64,000 nucleotides of DNA from Aureococcus anophagefferens (Eukaryota > Sar > Pelagophyceae > Pelagomonadales > Pelagomonadaceae). The notes beneath the pieces were generated by a model. It worked only from the letters and a program-made list of their open reading frames with translations, had not been told where the DNA came from and did not search any database. Location of the stretch: assembly GCF_000186865.1 (NCBI RefSeq), contig NW_008705571.1:602439-666438 (forward strand), read 5' to 3'. Position numbers and translations under genes: made by a program. Positions within the stretch are counted from its first letter, which is position 1. Each line of letters begins with the position of its first letter. Shown here piece after piece: positions 34,452-44,110 of the stretch.

Positions 34452-37241
34452 TTATCGAATCGGGAACGTCGCCGTCGCGAGGCCGCCGCCGCCGTGGACC
34501 AGGGCGACGTCGTCGTCGCCGTCGCGAAACACGGCGACGCCGTGGACGTCGCCGATGTCGACGTCGACGGGGTCGCCGAGGGCCTCGAGCGTCGTCGCGT
34601 CGGCCGCGGTCGCGGCGGCGCGCCAGGCGGGCCGGTCGCCGACGTCGGCGATCCGCCACGCGGAGCACCGCTGGTCGCCGTGCGCGACGAAGACGCGGTC
34701 GCCGGCGCGGTCGAGGCCGCGCACGGGCGTCGCCGTCGGCGTCGGGATGATCTCGACGGCCGCGGACGCGAGGGCGCCCTCTTCGTCGAGGGAGAACGCC
34801 GTCGTCGCGAGCGCGTGGTCGTCGCCGCCCGAGACCGCGACGAACCCGCCTCCTCGCGGCGCGAGCGCGATTCCCGTGACGCCCGCGGCGTGAGGTTTCA
34901 CCGCCAAAAGGAGCGCGAGCTCGTGGTCGCGATACCGCCAGAGCAAGACGAGGCCCGTCGTGTTGCCCGCGACCAGCGCGCGCCCTTCGAACGCGAGCGA
35001 GAGCACCGGCGCGGCGTCGTAGGACGCGCGGCATCGCACGAGAGCGCCCTCGCCATTCGCATCGCAGGTCGCGGCGGTGACGACGCCGCAGGAGTCCCCG
35101 GCGAAGATCAAAACCTCGTCGCCGGCGTCGCCGCAGCAGAGCGCGGCGACGCGGTGCCGCTGGTCGCGGCCCGGCGCGAGCGCGAGCGCGCCCGCGGGCC
35201 TCAGAGGCCGCCCGCGCCAGATGCGCAGGTCCGCCGTGCTCGCGGAGAAGGCGAGGCCGCGCCGCGTCGCGAGCGCGCGCTCCGCGTGCATCGCGGGCTC
35301 GAGGCCGCGCGCGCGCGCGAGAGGCTTCGTATCGTACTCGGCGAGGTCGCCGCTGCCGCCCGCGCAGAGGAGGCGGCCGTCGCCGAGCCACAGCGCCTTG
35401 ACGACGCCGTCGGCGACGAGGGGCGCGCCGAGGGGGTGGGACGCCAGGACCTTGGCGCCCGGCGGCGACCGCGCGACCAGAAGCGTCGACACGCCGATCG
35501 TCGACGCCGCGTGGACCCTGCCCGCGAAGCGCGCGGCGTCGTGGGGCCGCTTGTCGTGGCTCTCGTGGACGCGCGCGACGCAGCGGCCCGACGCGACGTC
35601 GACGACCACAAAAGCGTCGCCGACGAAGCCCGCCGCGAGGCCGTCGCGCGCGCGCGTCACCGCCGCGAGCGGGCGCACGAACGCGCACGACGCGAGCCGC
35701 GGCGGGTGGAGATCGCCGGCGTCCCACTCGTACGTGGTCATGCGCCCGTCGCGCCCGAAGGTCGCGAAGCCCGGCGCGTCCGCGACGACTCTCGACACAC
35801 CGACGCCGACGCGCGACGCGCTCCCGTCGGCGATCCGCTTGACGCCCCTGGCGACCCAGAGCACCGCGCCGTCGCGGAGCGCCGACACGGCGCCCTTGGA
35901 GTCGCCGATGAGGAGGCAGCCGCCGACGGCGGCGACGTCCGTGACGAGGCCGCCGCGCGGCGCGGCGAACGCCGTCGCCAGTTTCGTCGGCGGCGCCGCG
36001 CCGTCGGCGCCGGTCCAAAACGTCAGGCTCCGGTCCGCGGCGGAGACGGCGAGCGCGACGCCCGCCGCGCCGACGGTCGGCCCGGGCACCCACCAGCTCG
36101 CGATGGTCCGCGCGCCCGGCGCCGCCGTCCACCGCGCGACCGGCGCGTCCCGAAACGTCTCGACGTCGACGACCGCGAGATCGCCGCCGTCGCCGCCGGC
36201 GAGCGCCGCGAGGTTCGCGCGGAGCGCCGCGTCCTTGAAGCCGTTGCTCCAGGCCGCGGGCGGCGCGAGCTCGAGCCAGCCGTCGGCGCCGTCGACGCGC
36301 CAGACCGCGCCCGACGCGAGGCACACGAGCACCGCGTCGGGCCCGAGGATCCGCGCGCACGTGACCTTGGTCCGCGGGCCGGGCACGGAGAGCACGAGGG
36401 GATCCGGCCCCGTCGCCAGCACGTCGCGCAGCGACCAGAGCAGGGCCGCGCCGTCGTGGCCGCCCGTCGCGACGACGACGTCGCCGCCGGCGTCGACGCG
36501 CGCGGCCGCGCGCCAGCAGTGCTTCCCCCGGTGGCCCGTCAACGTCGCGACGCGCCGGCCGTCGGCCGTCGCCCAGAGCATGGCCGTGCCGTCCTGGGAG
36601 CAGCTCACGACGTGGTGGGGCCCCGCGGGCGCGGCGTGCCAGCACCGCGCGCCGTGGCCGCGGCCCGCCCACGCGAGCGCGAAGCTCGCGCCGTCCCGGC
36701 GCCAGAGCTTCACCGTCCGGTCGTCGGACGTCGACAGGATGGCCTCGCCGGCCCAGCGCGTCGACGTCACGACGCCGCCGTGCGCGTCGTCGACGAAGGA
36801 GACGCGCCCGCGCTCGACGACGACGACGAGCCGCCCGAACGCGTCGCCGCCGCAGAGGTCCGCGGGCGGCCGCAGGCTCCCGCTCCGCAGCTCGCCGAAG
36901 GCGTCCGAGGCGTCGGCGACGACGCGCGTTGCGCTCTCGATCTTGCCGCTCGCCAGCGCGACGACGAGCTCGCCGCCGTCGAACGCGGCGTCGAGCGCCT
37001 GCGTCTCGACCGGCCGCTCGCTCGTCGCGTCGCCGTCGCGGACGCCGACGCATCGCGCGCCCACGGCGCCGATGCGCGCGTCGTCGATGACGAGCGCATG
37101 GATGCGCCGCGACAGCAGGCGTCGCGCTGTGATGAGGGCGCCGGTGGCGAGGTCGTAGCAGCTCACGATGCCATTTCTCGCCGCGAAGAGCTGGGTTTCT
37201 GTGAGCGCGAGCGCGGTGACCGGGCCGTGGTTTAGAGCCAT
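34452..37241 (-). CDS. WDR6: WD40 protein, WDR6/Trm734-like
   Basis: WDR6 family proteins partner the FTSJ1/Trm7 methyltransferase that 2'-O-methylates tRNA position 34. The 929-aa single-exon protein starts at ATG 37241 (MALNHGPVTALALTETQLF) and is full length for the family (about 1000). WD-type blades include ILSTSDDRTVKLWRRDG, GHGARCWHAAP and GHRGKHCWRAA followed by VVATGGHDGAALLW. That arrangement of RxxW-type elements is what suggests WDR6. More blades continue to the end. Assignment to WDR6 rather than another long WD40 protein rests on those motifs only. Confidence 0.75.
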   Translation of the reverse strand: MALNHGPVTALALTETQLFAARNGIVSCYDLATGALITARRLLSRRIHALVIDDARIGAVGARCVGVRDGDATSERPVETQALDAAFDGGELVVALASGKIESATRVVADASDAFGELRSGSLRPPADLCGGDAFGRLVVVVERGRVSFVDDAHGGVVTSTRWAGEAILSTSDDRTVKLWRRDGASFALAWAGRGHGARCWHAAPAGPHHVVSCSQDGTAMLWATADGRRVATLTGHRGKHCWRAAARVDAGGDVVVATGGHDGAALLWSLRDVLATGPDPLVLSVPGPRTKVTCARILGPDAVLVCLASGAVWRVDGADGWLELAPPAAWSNGFKDAALRANLAALAGGDGGDLAVVDVETFRDAPVARWTAAPGARTIASWWVPGPTVGAAGVALAVSAADRSLTFWTGADGAAPPTKLATAFAAPRGGLVTDVAAVGGCLLIGDSKGAVSALRDGAVLWVARGVKRIADGSASRVGVGVSRVVADAPGFATFGRDGRMTTYEWDAGDLHPPRLASCAFVRPLAAVTRARDGLAAGFVGDAFVVVDVASGRCVARVHESHDKRPHDAARFAGRVHAASTIGVSTLLVARSPPGAKVLASHPLGAPLVADGVVKALWLGDGRLLCAGGSGDLAEYDTKPLARARGLEPAMHAERALATRRGLAFSASTADLRIWRGRPLRPAGALALAPGRDQRHRVAALCCGDAGDEVLIFAGDSCGVVTAATCDANGEGALVRCRASYDAAPVLSLAFEGRALVAGNTTGLVLLWRYRDHELALLLAVKPHAAGVTGIALAPRGGGFVAVSGGDDHALATTAFSLDEEGALASAAVEIIPTPTATPVRGLDRAGDRVFVAHGDQRCSAWRIADVGDRPAWRAAATAADATTLEALGDPVDVDIGDVHGVAVFRDGDDDVALVHGGGGLATATFPIR

Positions 37242-37427
37242 TGGGTGTTGCTATTGTCGTGGAGTCTGCTGCCGTAGCGGCGCGCGAGAGGTCGCCATAA
37301 TGGTACTCTCAGGACTGCACGGAGCACTACAACATGGAGTCCAACGAAGAGTTGAAGACGCGACGGCCAGAGGTTGCGCAGAGGGTAGATAGGACGGGTG
37401 CCTATTTCAATCAACAGGCTTACGCAT

Positions 37428-39026
37428 CTAGTGGCGCGGCTTCTTCGGAGAAGGGAGCTCGCGCTTCCGGATCTTCCGCGTGAAGCCCGTCGCGCGCTTC
37501 TTCTGGGTCATGCGTTCCAGGTCCACGTCGTAGAGCGAGCCGCGAATCGAGAGCGTGACCGTCGGAGACACGCTGGCGGCCACGTGGAGCGTCTCCGCGT
37601 GCTCGGCCGCGTACCGCTTCCAGCCGTCGTCGTCCTCGTACCTAAAAAGAGCCGTTCCTCGACGCGCGTCGAGGGAGTAGAGCCTCCGCGCAGCTCGGCA
37701 CTCCCAGACGACGCCCTGGCTCGGCTGCGGCTGCCGCTCGGAATCGCGCGGCCGCTTCTCGCCGCCGCCGAGGCGCCGGCCCGGGTCGCGCCGGTTCGGG
37801 TTCGTGCGCCCCGCGCCCGTCCGCATCGCCTTGTGCGACACCTCCACGCAGGTGAAGATAGCCTGCGCGGAAATCAAAGGTCGAAATGAATCGTCTAGAG
37901 CGCGCGCGAGACAGCCGACAAATAGAATAACCGCACAGGCCGCGGCGTCAAAATCCGAAAAGGACATGTAAAACGTCCCGTCCGTGCGCTTGTTCTTCAT
38001 GCCGAGCGCCTCGGCCACCGCGGGGTGCTTCGACCACTCCTTGGAGCCCTTGGACCAGGAGCCCTTCCACTCGTGGTCGCCCCAGGGGTTCCGCAGCTGC
38101 ACGAGCGCCTGCGGTGGCGTCCTCGGCGCGCGCCGAGGGAGGGCGGACGCCGCAACGCGCCACGTGGCCGACCTGCATGCACGCCAGAACGCCGTACGCG
38201 TGCGTCTCGACGAGGCCGTCGCGCCGCCGCCCTTCGCGCCGGCGGCCGCGGATCGACGCGGCGATCAGGTACTTGCTGCTCGACCAGGACTCGAGCGCGC
38301 CGAAGAAGGCCGGCGACTGCAGCCGCGCGGACCCTCGATGGGCGCGCGCGTGCAGGTCGCCGCGCACGACCAGGCTGTTGCGCCACTCGCGCGAGCCGCC
38401 CACGTCGTACGGGCGCCACATCTCCTGCTCCTCGCAGCCCGTCAGCGCGCGGAACGCGTTCAGCATGTGGCCGCCGTCGAGGCGCGGATAGCTACCGATC
38501 ATCTTCGCGAACGCCTTTTCGATGAGCAGCGCCCAGATGTCCGTTTCCGGCTTTCCAAAGATGGGCTTGTAGCGGAAGCCCTCGAAGCCCTTGGGCGGCC
38601 GCTCGCGCGCGTCGATGGCGGTACCTGCGAAGCCGTGCCTCGAGGAACAGAATCGACGAATTCCGCGCGCGGCCCAGTACACGGCACGCATTCGTCAAGC
38701 ACGATGTCGCGCGACGCGCGCCGTGTCGTATCATACAGCCGGACGACGTAGCGGCCATCAGCCGCCGCGGCCGCCGTTGAGTGACCCACGAAGAGTGATT
38801 CGACTTCTTCCGGATACTCCGCGAGGCACGAAATCGCCGCGATAAGCCAGCAGTCGCCGACGCGGCCCTGGCTCAGGTCCGAGGGCCGAATGCTGTTGAA
38901 AAGAGGCAGGCGGCCGAATCTCGACTTGAGCAGGCGCGACGCGGGCACAAACTCGAGGCGCTGGCGGAACGACTTCCCGCGAACCGCGTCTTCGAGCGTG
39001 AACGAGGTGTCGGAGAACGCGGCCAT
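37428..39026 (-). CDS. Calpain-type cysteine protease with C-terminal WWE-like domain
   Basis: Exons 38681..39026, 38161..38624, 37947..38108 and 37428..37862 join to 468 aa. The calpain catalytic triad is complete: Cys59 in QGRVGDCWLIAA, His257 in LVETHAYGVL, and Asn277 in LVQLRNPWGDHEWKGSWS. KPETDIWALLIEKAFAK and GSYPRLDGGH are typical of the family. After a basic linker (about 335-372) comes a WWE-like module (about 375-455): VVWECR, YEDDDGWKRY, YDVDLERMTQ, RATGFTRKIRKR. WWE domains bind poly-ADP-ribose in PARPs and E3 ligases. A further in-frame 48-bp intron near 37641-37690 (acceptor TTTTTAG) may be spliced inside the WWE region. There is no signal peptide, so it is presumably cytosolic or nuclear and calcium- or ADP-ribose-regulated (inference). 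Confidence 0.85.
37863..37946 (-). other. Calpain intron 3, 84 bp, probable GC-AG
   Basis: Phase 0. A GC donor after GAC joins SFSDFD to AIFTCVEVSHK, which matches the calpain pattern FxxFDxxFTxxxV. The interior is A/T-rich and ends TTTCCGCGCAG. A GT donor further in also keeps frame but fits the family less well. Confidence 0.6.
38109..38160 (-). mobile_element. Introner-like intron 2 of the calpain gene, GC-AG
   Basis: The donor octamer GCGCGTTG is followed immediately by CGGCGTCCGCC and ends CCACCGCAG. The exon resumes GCGCTCGT. Phase 0 joins QVGHV to ALVQLRNPWG, placing the catalytic Asn correctly. Confidence 0.75.
38625..38680 (-). other. Calpain intron 1, 56 bp, GT-AG
   Basis: Phase 1. 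The donor GTACTGGG and post-acceptor GTACCGCC share their first five bases, hinting at an old duplication, but the body lacks the usual start. It joins DECVPC to TAIDARERPPKG. Confidence 0.65.
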
Positions 39027-39229
39027 CGCGTGTGTTTATGCTGTGGCTGGTTGCTCTTCCGCGTATTTAGGCGCTGAGATTTTCGTTCATGCGACTGAGA
39101 CCCGAGCCATGCTGAGGCGGCACCTTTGCCTCATAAGCCACATTTACCCAAACTTGAAGCGCAGTTAGCCGTCAGCATGGACGATCATCAATAGGCAGCC
39201 CACCAGCCCGGCGCAAAAACTTGGCAACC

Positions 39230-40048
39230 ATGGCGGACAAATGGGTGCGCGCGCGGCAGTCCATCCTGCACATGTCGCTCATGGAGAAGCTCGGCGTCAA
39301 GTCCTGGGGCGACCTCGACCACGGCAAGAAGGTGGCCATCGAATCCATGGGCGTCGTCGACGAGGACCGCGCGAAGCGGCTCGGCGAGCTCACGCTCGAG
39401 GAGCGCCGGGCGCACCTCGAGGGCACGTCGGACATCGATTTGATTCGCATGGCGGGCTGGGCCGGCGACCTCGAGCGGACCGCGCGGAGCTTCGGCGACG
39501 AGGAGAGCGGCGGGCCCGCGTACTCGCTGTCCGCGCCGTACCACGGCGACGCGCCCTTCCGGCGCGGGCGGTCCGCGGCGCTGGCCATGGGCGGCCCCCT
39601 GCCGGGCTCGACGCTGGCGACGGCGCCGTCGTCGTACGCGGGCGAGTACCGGACCGCGAGCCTCGCGCGGCCGCTCGGGTCCGTGCCCGGGTTCCTCGCG
39701 GCGACGCGCGAGTCCCGCGAGGCCTACGGCCGCGTCAAGGAGCACGCGCGGAACCACGGCGGCGAGAACGTCCTGCGCGACGAGCTCGAGCGCTGCAGGT
39801 TCGCGTCCGACGACGTCCTCAAGGACCCGCCGGAGCCCGAGCCCCGGGACCCCGACGCGCCGCTCCTCGCCGGGTCGACGACCGTCGCCGAGGACGCGGG
39901 CATGATGGCCCGCTTCGCCGCGGCCGAGGCCGACGCGGCGAGCTTCGCGGAGCGCAACGCCGAGGACCCCGACGACGACGACAAATGGATCCGGAGCTCC
40001 TCCGGCGCGTGGTCCTGGCGCGGCCGCGAGGTGCGCTTCGGGTCGTAA
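39230..40048 (+). CDS. Hypothetical protein, intron-less
   Basis: I do not recognise this 272-aa protein. It starts at the ATG at 39230 (MADKWVRARQSILHM). The N-terminal 90 residues are helical and charged (MEKLGVKSWGDLDHGKKVAIESM, TLEERRAHL). The middle is Gly/Ser/Pro-rich and likely disordered. The C-terminal part is acidic with EDPDDDDKWIRSSSG and ends WRGREVRFGS. No signal peptide or transmembrane segment is seen. Codon bias is strongly coding. It is divergent from the calpain gene (203 bp). Confidence 0.7.
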   Translation: MADKWVRARQSILHMSLMEKLGVKSWGDLDHGKKVAIESMGVVDEDRAKRLGELTLEERRAHLEGTSDIDLIRMAGWAGDLERTARSFGDEESGGPAYSLSAPYHGDAPFRRGRSAALAMGGPLPGSTLATAPSSYAGEYRTASLARPLGSVPGFLAATRESREAYGRVKEHARNHGGENVLRDELERCRFASDDVLKDPPEPEPRDPDAPLLAGSTTVAEDAGMMARFAAAEADAASFAERNAEDPDDDDKWIRSSSGAWSWRGREVRFGS

Positions 40049-40066
40049 CAACAACAACAACAGGTT

Positions 40067-42160
40067 CTAAAAAGGCGGCGCCTTGGGCGGCGACCGGACG
40101 CGCGGGGGCCGCCGATGCTTCGCCGCGAGCGCGGACGCGCGGAAGTACTCGTGGCACGCGTAGGCGAAGATGCGGAGCAGCAGGCCCCACCACATGAAGG
40201 ACGCGACGGACTTGGACAGGAGCTGGGCCGGCGCGGCGTCGTCGGGCTGGTTCCAGGCCTGGAGCTGGAGCTCGACCCACGGCTGGTTCGACTCCCACTT
40301 GTAGACGGGCTTCGCGCCGCGGAAGTTCGCCGACGCGTGGAGCAGCGCCGCGGGCAGCACGACGGCCAGCGGCCCGAGGACGCGGGGCCGCGACCGCCGC
40401 GGCGCGATCGGGTCGCGGAGCCGCTCCGCGACGGCCGCGTCGCGCCGCGCGAGCCGCGACGCCGTCAGCGCCGCGCAGAGCTCGTGGATGGGCAGCGCGC
40501 CGCGCACGACGGCGAAGAACATCTTCTGCGGGTGCCAGGGCCGGTTGTACAGGCAGATGCGCCGCGTCGCGTCGGCCATCTTGAAGCCGATGGCCGACGC
40601 GAGGCAGTGCGTGAGGTACGTGTGCACGTGGGGCGTCGGCGGCGGCGCCTCGACCTCGAGCGCCGGCGGCGCCGGCGCCCGGCGCCAGGGCGCGAAGAGG
40701 CGCCGGCGCTGCGGCCTCAGGGCCCGCGCGTTCGCCGCGGCCGCGCGGCGCCGCCGCCGGTAGAGCGCGCGCCGCGCGGCCGGCGCGGCGTCGCGGAGCG
40801 CCGCCGCGCGGCGCGCGGCCCAGAGCTTCGCGGCCTCCTCGAGGATGGGCGCGGCGACGCAGGAGACGACGAGCTCCGCGAGGAGCTGCGTGCGCCGCTG
40901 GATGGGGATGCGGTGGTCCCGGAGCACCGTCGGGAACCGGAGCGGGCAGTCGTCGAGGCCCCGGACGAGCCGGAGCGCCTCGGGCTCGAGGGCCTCCAGC
41001 GCCTGGTTCCAGATGAAGGTCGACGCGAGCAGCTCCGCGCCGACGCACGCGACGAAGCCCGCCCCGAAGGCGCTGAAGAAGGCCTTGGCCGCGTCGATGC
41101 ACGTCGCGTGCCGCGCGTCGAAGACGAGGAGGAAGAGCACGACGGGCGGCGCGAAGGACGCGAAGACGCGCTGGAGCGTGAGCTTGTAGGCCAGGTTGTA
41201 CTCCTGGTTCGACCGCGACGCCGGCGACGCGACGGAGAAGAAGGCCAGCACGCAGCACGCGAAGACGCACGCGCCGACGCGGTAGGCCGCGCCCATGAGC
41301 CCCGCCGTGTCGAAGAAGCGCGGCCGCGCGATCTCCTGGTCGGCGGGCGAGAGCGCGACCTCCCGGTCGGCGTAGACGTCGCGCCGCGCGGGCCACGTCG
41401 TCCCCTCGGGCACGGCGCCCCCGAGCGTCGAGCAGACCTTGGCGACGTGCGCGGCGACGGCCTCCGACGCGTCCGGCGGCGGCGGCGTCGTCCGAGGGGG
41501 CGCGTCGGAGCTTCCGTGAGGTACGGCCGGGGGCGGCGCCGCGGTCCGGGGGGGCGCGTCGCGCGGCGGCGCCGCGGTCGGCGCGGGCCGCGCGCGCGCG
41601 TGGAGCGGCGGCGCCGCGTGGGGCGTCGCCCGCGCCTTGGGCGCGAAGGACGTCGCCGCCTTGGGCGCGACGGATTTGGCCGGCGGCGCGGCGGACGGCG
41701 CCTCGGGCGCGACGGATTTGGCCGGCGGCGCGCGCTCGGTCCGCGCGGCGCGCTCCTGCTTCGCGATCTCCTGGAGCGCGGCGTGGTAATCCGTCGCCTC
41801 GTTGAGGTCCGCCGCGGCGCGCACCCAGGGGTACTCCTCGAGCTGCTTCTTCGCGTCCGCCGCGGACCGCGGCGCGAGCTCCTCTTCCGCGGGCGCCTGC
41901 TTCATCGCGTCGATCGTCGGCGCGGCCGCGTGCAGGAACGTCGAGAGCGCCTCGTTGCCCTTGGGGTTCGAGGCGTGGCTCGCGTGGAGAGTGGAGAACG
42001 CGATGAGCGCGACGAGGCGCTTTGCGCTCGTGCTCGCGCGGGCGCGCGCCGCCGTTAACAGTTCTCCGCCTTTTCGTCGCTTTTCAGCCGCGCGCGGCGC
42101 GCAGGAGTCGTGTCGTCGTCGTCGCGCGCGTGCGGGGGCTCGTTCCGCCGACGCAGGCAT
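40067..42160 (-). CDS. PrsW-like intramembrane metallo/glutamic protease family protein
   Basis: The 697-aa protein starts at the ATG at 42158-42160. Residues 1-235 are basic then Pro/Ala-rich, with repeated PPAKSVAPKA-type units. Six to eight membrane segments follow. The family-defining EExxK is Glu441-Glu442-x-x-Lys445 in APILEEAAKLWAA, and His608 in LLHASANFRG fits the second motif, where PrsW usually has H-x-x-x-D/N. ASAIGFKMADATRR lies between. PrsW and its relatives cleave membrane proteins. A Pro-rich domain of this size at the N terminus is unusual. A weak hydrophobic stretch near residue 50 may be a signal. The family call is moderate; activity is unproven. Confidence 0.62.
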   Translation of the reverse strand: MPASAERAPARARRRRHDSCAPRAAEKRRKGGELLTAARARASTSAKRLVALIAFSTLHASHASNPKGNEALSTFLHAAAPTIDAMKQAPAEEELAPRSAADAKKQLEEYPWVRAAADLNEATDYHAALQEIAKQERAARTERAPPAKSVAPEAPSAAPPAKSVAPKAATSFAPKARATPHAAPPLHARARPAPTAAPPRDAPPRTAAPPPAVPHGSSDAPPRTTPPPPDASEAVAAHVAKVCSTLGGAVPEGTTWPARRDVYADREVALSPADQEIARPRFFDTAGLMGAAYRVGACVFACCVLAFFSVASPASRSNQEYNLAYKLTLQRVFASFAPPVVLFLLVFDARHATCIDAAKAFFSAFGAGFVACVGAELLASTFIWNQALEALEPEALRLVRGLDDCPLRFPTVLRDHRIPIQRRTQLLAELVVSCVAAPILEEAAKLWAARRAAALRDAAPAARRALYRRRRRAAAANARALRPQRRRLFAPWRRAPAPPALEVEAPPPTPHVHTYLTHCLASAIGFKMADATRRICLYNRPWHPQKMFFAVVRGALPIHELCAALTASRLARRDAAVAERLRDPIAPRRSRPRVLGPLAVVLPAALLHASANFRGAKPVYKWESNQPWVELQLQAWNQPDDAAPAQLLSKSVASFMWWGLLLRIFAYACHEYFRASALAAKHRRPPRVRSPPKAPPF

Positions 42161-42335
42161 GTTCGACGCCGCCGGCGGCGGCCGGAACGAGCTGGGCGGC
42201 GGCGGCCGGCACTTGCACGCCGTCGCTCCGGATGTGGTTCATCTTTGCCTTCGTCGTTTTGGAGCAGCCCAGTTGAAGGGGTGGCCTCTGGCGGGCATCG
42301 GAAACGAGGTGGAACGAGGGCCTGGCTCGATCACG

Positions 42336-42767
42336 ATGAGCGAGTACCAGATGCCGCAGCAGCCGACGGGCGATCCCGACGCCCCCGAGGGCCTCGAGCA
42401 GTGGATCGCGGCCTACTACTTCAAGCTCGAGTACGTGACGGTCGAGCTGAGGAATAACCCGGAGAAGTGCGACATCGAGAAGCTGAAGAAGGCGCTCAAG
42501 GAGGAGTGGAAGAAGCCCGTCGCGGACTACATGTACGAGGTCTCGGAGGAGTCCAAGGACCTGACGACGATGGCGCAGGCGCTGTGCAACAAGCGCGGCA
42601 CGACGGTGCCCGAGCTGCACCGAATCATGGAGATGCTGCTCGTCGTCACGGACCGGGACTGGGACCAGTTCAAGCGCGGCGAGGTGAAGAAGTGCCTCGT
42701 CATGAAGCCCGAGGACTGGAAGCCGCCCCCGCGATGGGAGGGCCCGCGGTTCCCCGAGCGCATCTAG
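42336..42767 (+). CDS. Small conserved-looking protein of unknown function
   Basis: A 143-aa protein starting at the ATG at 42336 (MSEYQMPQQPTGDPDAPE). It is mostly helical and charged, with AAYYFKLEYVTVELR, KLKKALKEEWKKPVADYMYEV and ELHRIMEMLLVVTDRDWDQF, ending KPPPRWEGPRFPERI. No targeting sequence is visible. I cannot assign a family. Codon bias and the compact fold-like pattern argue that it is real. The longer open frame upstream overlaps the PrsW-like gene on the other strand and has no matching ATG. Confidence 0.68.
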   Translation: MSEYQMPQQPTGDPDAPEGLEQWIAAYYFKLEYVTVELRNNPEKCDIEKLKKALKEEWKKPVADYMYEVSEESKDLTTMAQALCNKRGTTVPELHRIMEMLLVVTDRDWDQFKRGEVKKCLVMKPEDWKPPPRWEGPRFPERI

Positions 42768-42834
42768 GCGCGTTCCCGGGGGGACTAACGCGCGCGCGCG
42801 AAGAAGGGGCGACGATTAGCATCCGGGAGGATCG

Positions 42835-43809
42835 TCACAAGTCCGTCTGCTCGAAGCGGAGCTCCGAGAGGCGGCGGATCGCGTCGTGCGCGGCGTCGTG
42901 GTGCGCCTGCCCCCCGGCGCTCTGCGCGGGCCGCGCGGAGAAGAGCATGCCCTGCTCCTCGGCGAGGAGCTTGCGGTTCGCCGGCTGGGGCATGCGGCGG
43001 TAGTAGTAGAGCACGAGGACGACGGGGAGCAGCTCGAGCGCGCCGAAGTAGACGGACGCGAGGAAGACGGCGAAGAGGCTGTTCACGGGCAGGGGCTGGT
43101 CCGCGAAGGCGACCAGGACGAGCGCGCGGCCGACCATGGACGCCGTGATGGCCGTCGTCATCACGGACACCTCGCGCAGCTTCTTGCGGCGCATCTGGAG
43201 CTCGATGGGCACCTGGTGGAGCTCCTTCGCCGCGGACCGCCCGAAGGCGAAGAGGAGCGCGGCCGTGCAGACGTAGAGCACGGAGACGAAGATGGCGTAG
43301 GCGCGGTTCACGTAGTAGACGTAGTCGGCCCAGCGCGTCGCGAAGAGCAGCCAGAGGCCCACGAGGAACACGTACGCGGCCGTGTTGACGACGCTGTCCA
43401 CGGGCTGGACCGTGTCCTCGTAGATGCGCGCCGCGTCCGAGGCGATGTAGTACATCTCCGCCCAGAAGAGCGTCACGGCCGTGTAGACCGTGAAGAAGAC
43501 CATCGTCGGCAGCTCGTCGCAGACGTAGAACGCCATGCGCGCCATCGGCTCCGCGGCGCTGAGGTCCCCGGACGTCCAGCCCCAGGTCTTCATCGACAGG
43601 CAGAAGAACGTCGCGCGCACGCACGTCGCCAGCACGACGAGCACATGGAGCACTTTTTGGGTGGTCCACGGAGCGCCGCGGCCATTTAGTCTGATGAGCT
43701 GCAGCCCGGCAAACGCACTCGTGATCGCGTAGGCGATAGCAAAGACCACGCAGAGCGTGAGGCCTACCGGCGGGCCGGGAGTTTGCGAGGGTGGCTGGCG
43801 GTAGTCCAT
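42835..43809 (-). CDS. TOM1/TOM3/THH1-type seven-transmembrane protein
   Basis: The 324-aa protein starts at the ATG at 43807-43809 (MDYRQPPSQTPGPP), as the longer frame starts at TTG. Seven hydrophobic segments are visible: LTLCVVFAIAYAITSAF, VLHVLVVLATCVRATFF, PTMVFFTVYTAVTLFWAEMYY, VNTAAYVFLVGLWLLF, YAIFVSVLYVCTAALLFAF, VMTTAITASMVGRALVLVAF and VFLASVYFGALELLPVVLVL. The third is the signature of the plant THH1/TOM1/TOM3 family of vacuolar or ER membrane proteins. Their cellular role is poorly known and may involve GPCR-like topology. Confidence 0.8.
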   Translation of the reverse strand: MDYRQPPSQTPGPPVGLTLCVVFAIAYAITSAFAGLQLIRLNGRGAPWTTQKVLHVLVVLATCVRATFFCLSMKTWGWTSGDLSAAEPMARMAFYVCDELPTMVFFTVYTAVTLFWAEMYYIASDAARIYEDTVQPVDSVVNTAAYVFLVGLWLLFATRWADYVYYVNRAYAIFVSVLYVCTAALLFAFGRSAAKELHQVPIELQMRRKKLREVSVMTTAITASMVGRALVLVAFADQPLPVNSLFAVFLASVYFGALELLPVVLVLYYYRRMPQPANRKLLAEEQGMLFSARPAQSAGGQAHHDAAHDAIRRLSELRFEQTDL

Positions 43810-44110
43810 CGCCGACGCGAGCGCGCGCGGCCCGACGACGCGCGGCGGCGTCGGCGGCAGCCCGGAGAGTGCAATGTGGGGCAAGCAAGCCGGCTCCGAA
43901 ATTACTGAACAAAGCTGAACTTTTCAAGGAGGAAGCCCGTGACATCAGACCATTCTCAAGCGCGGGGCAGCCGATGGTGCGCGCCGCGGAGCGTGGCCGA
44001 GGCCCTGCCGCTGAGTGAGGCAAGCTCTGCCGGCGTACGCCCAGGCCCTTGCCGCCGCACGTGGCGCAAAAACGCAGCCCTCGTGGTGAGGCCGCCCGAA
44101 CGACGAAACG

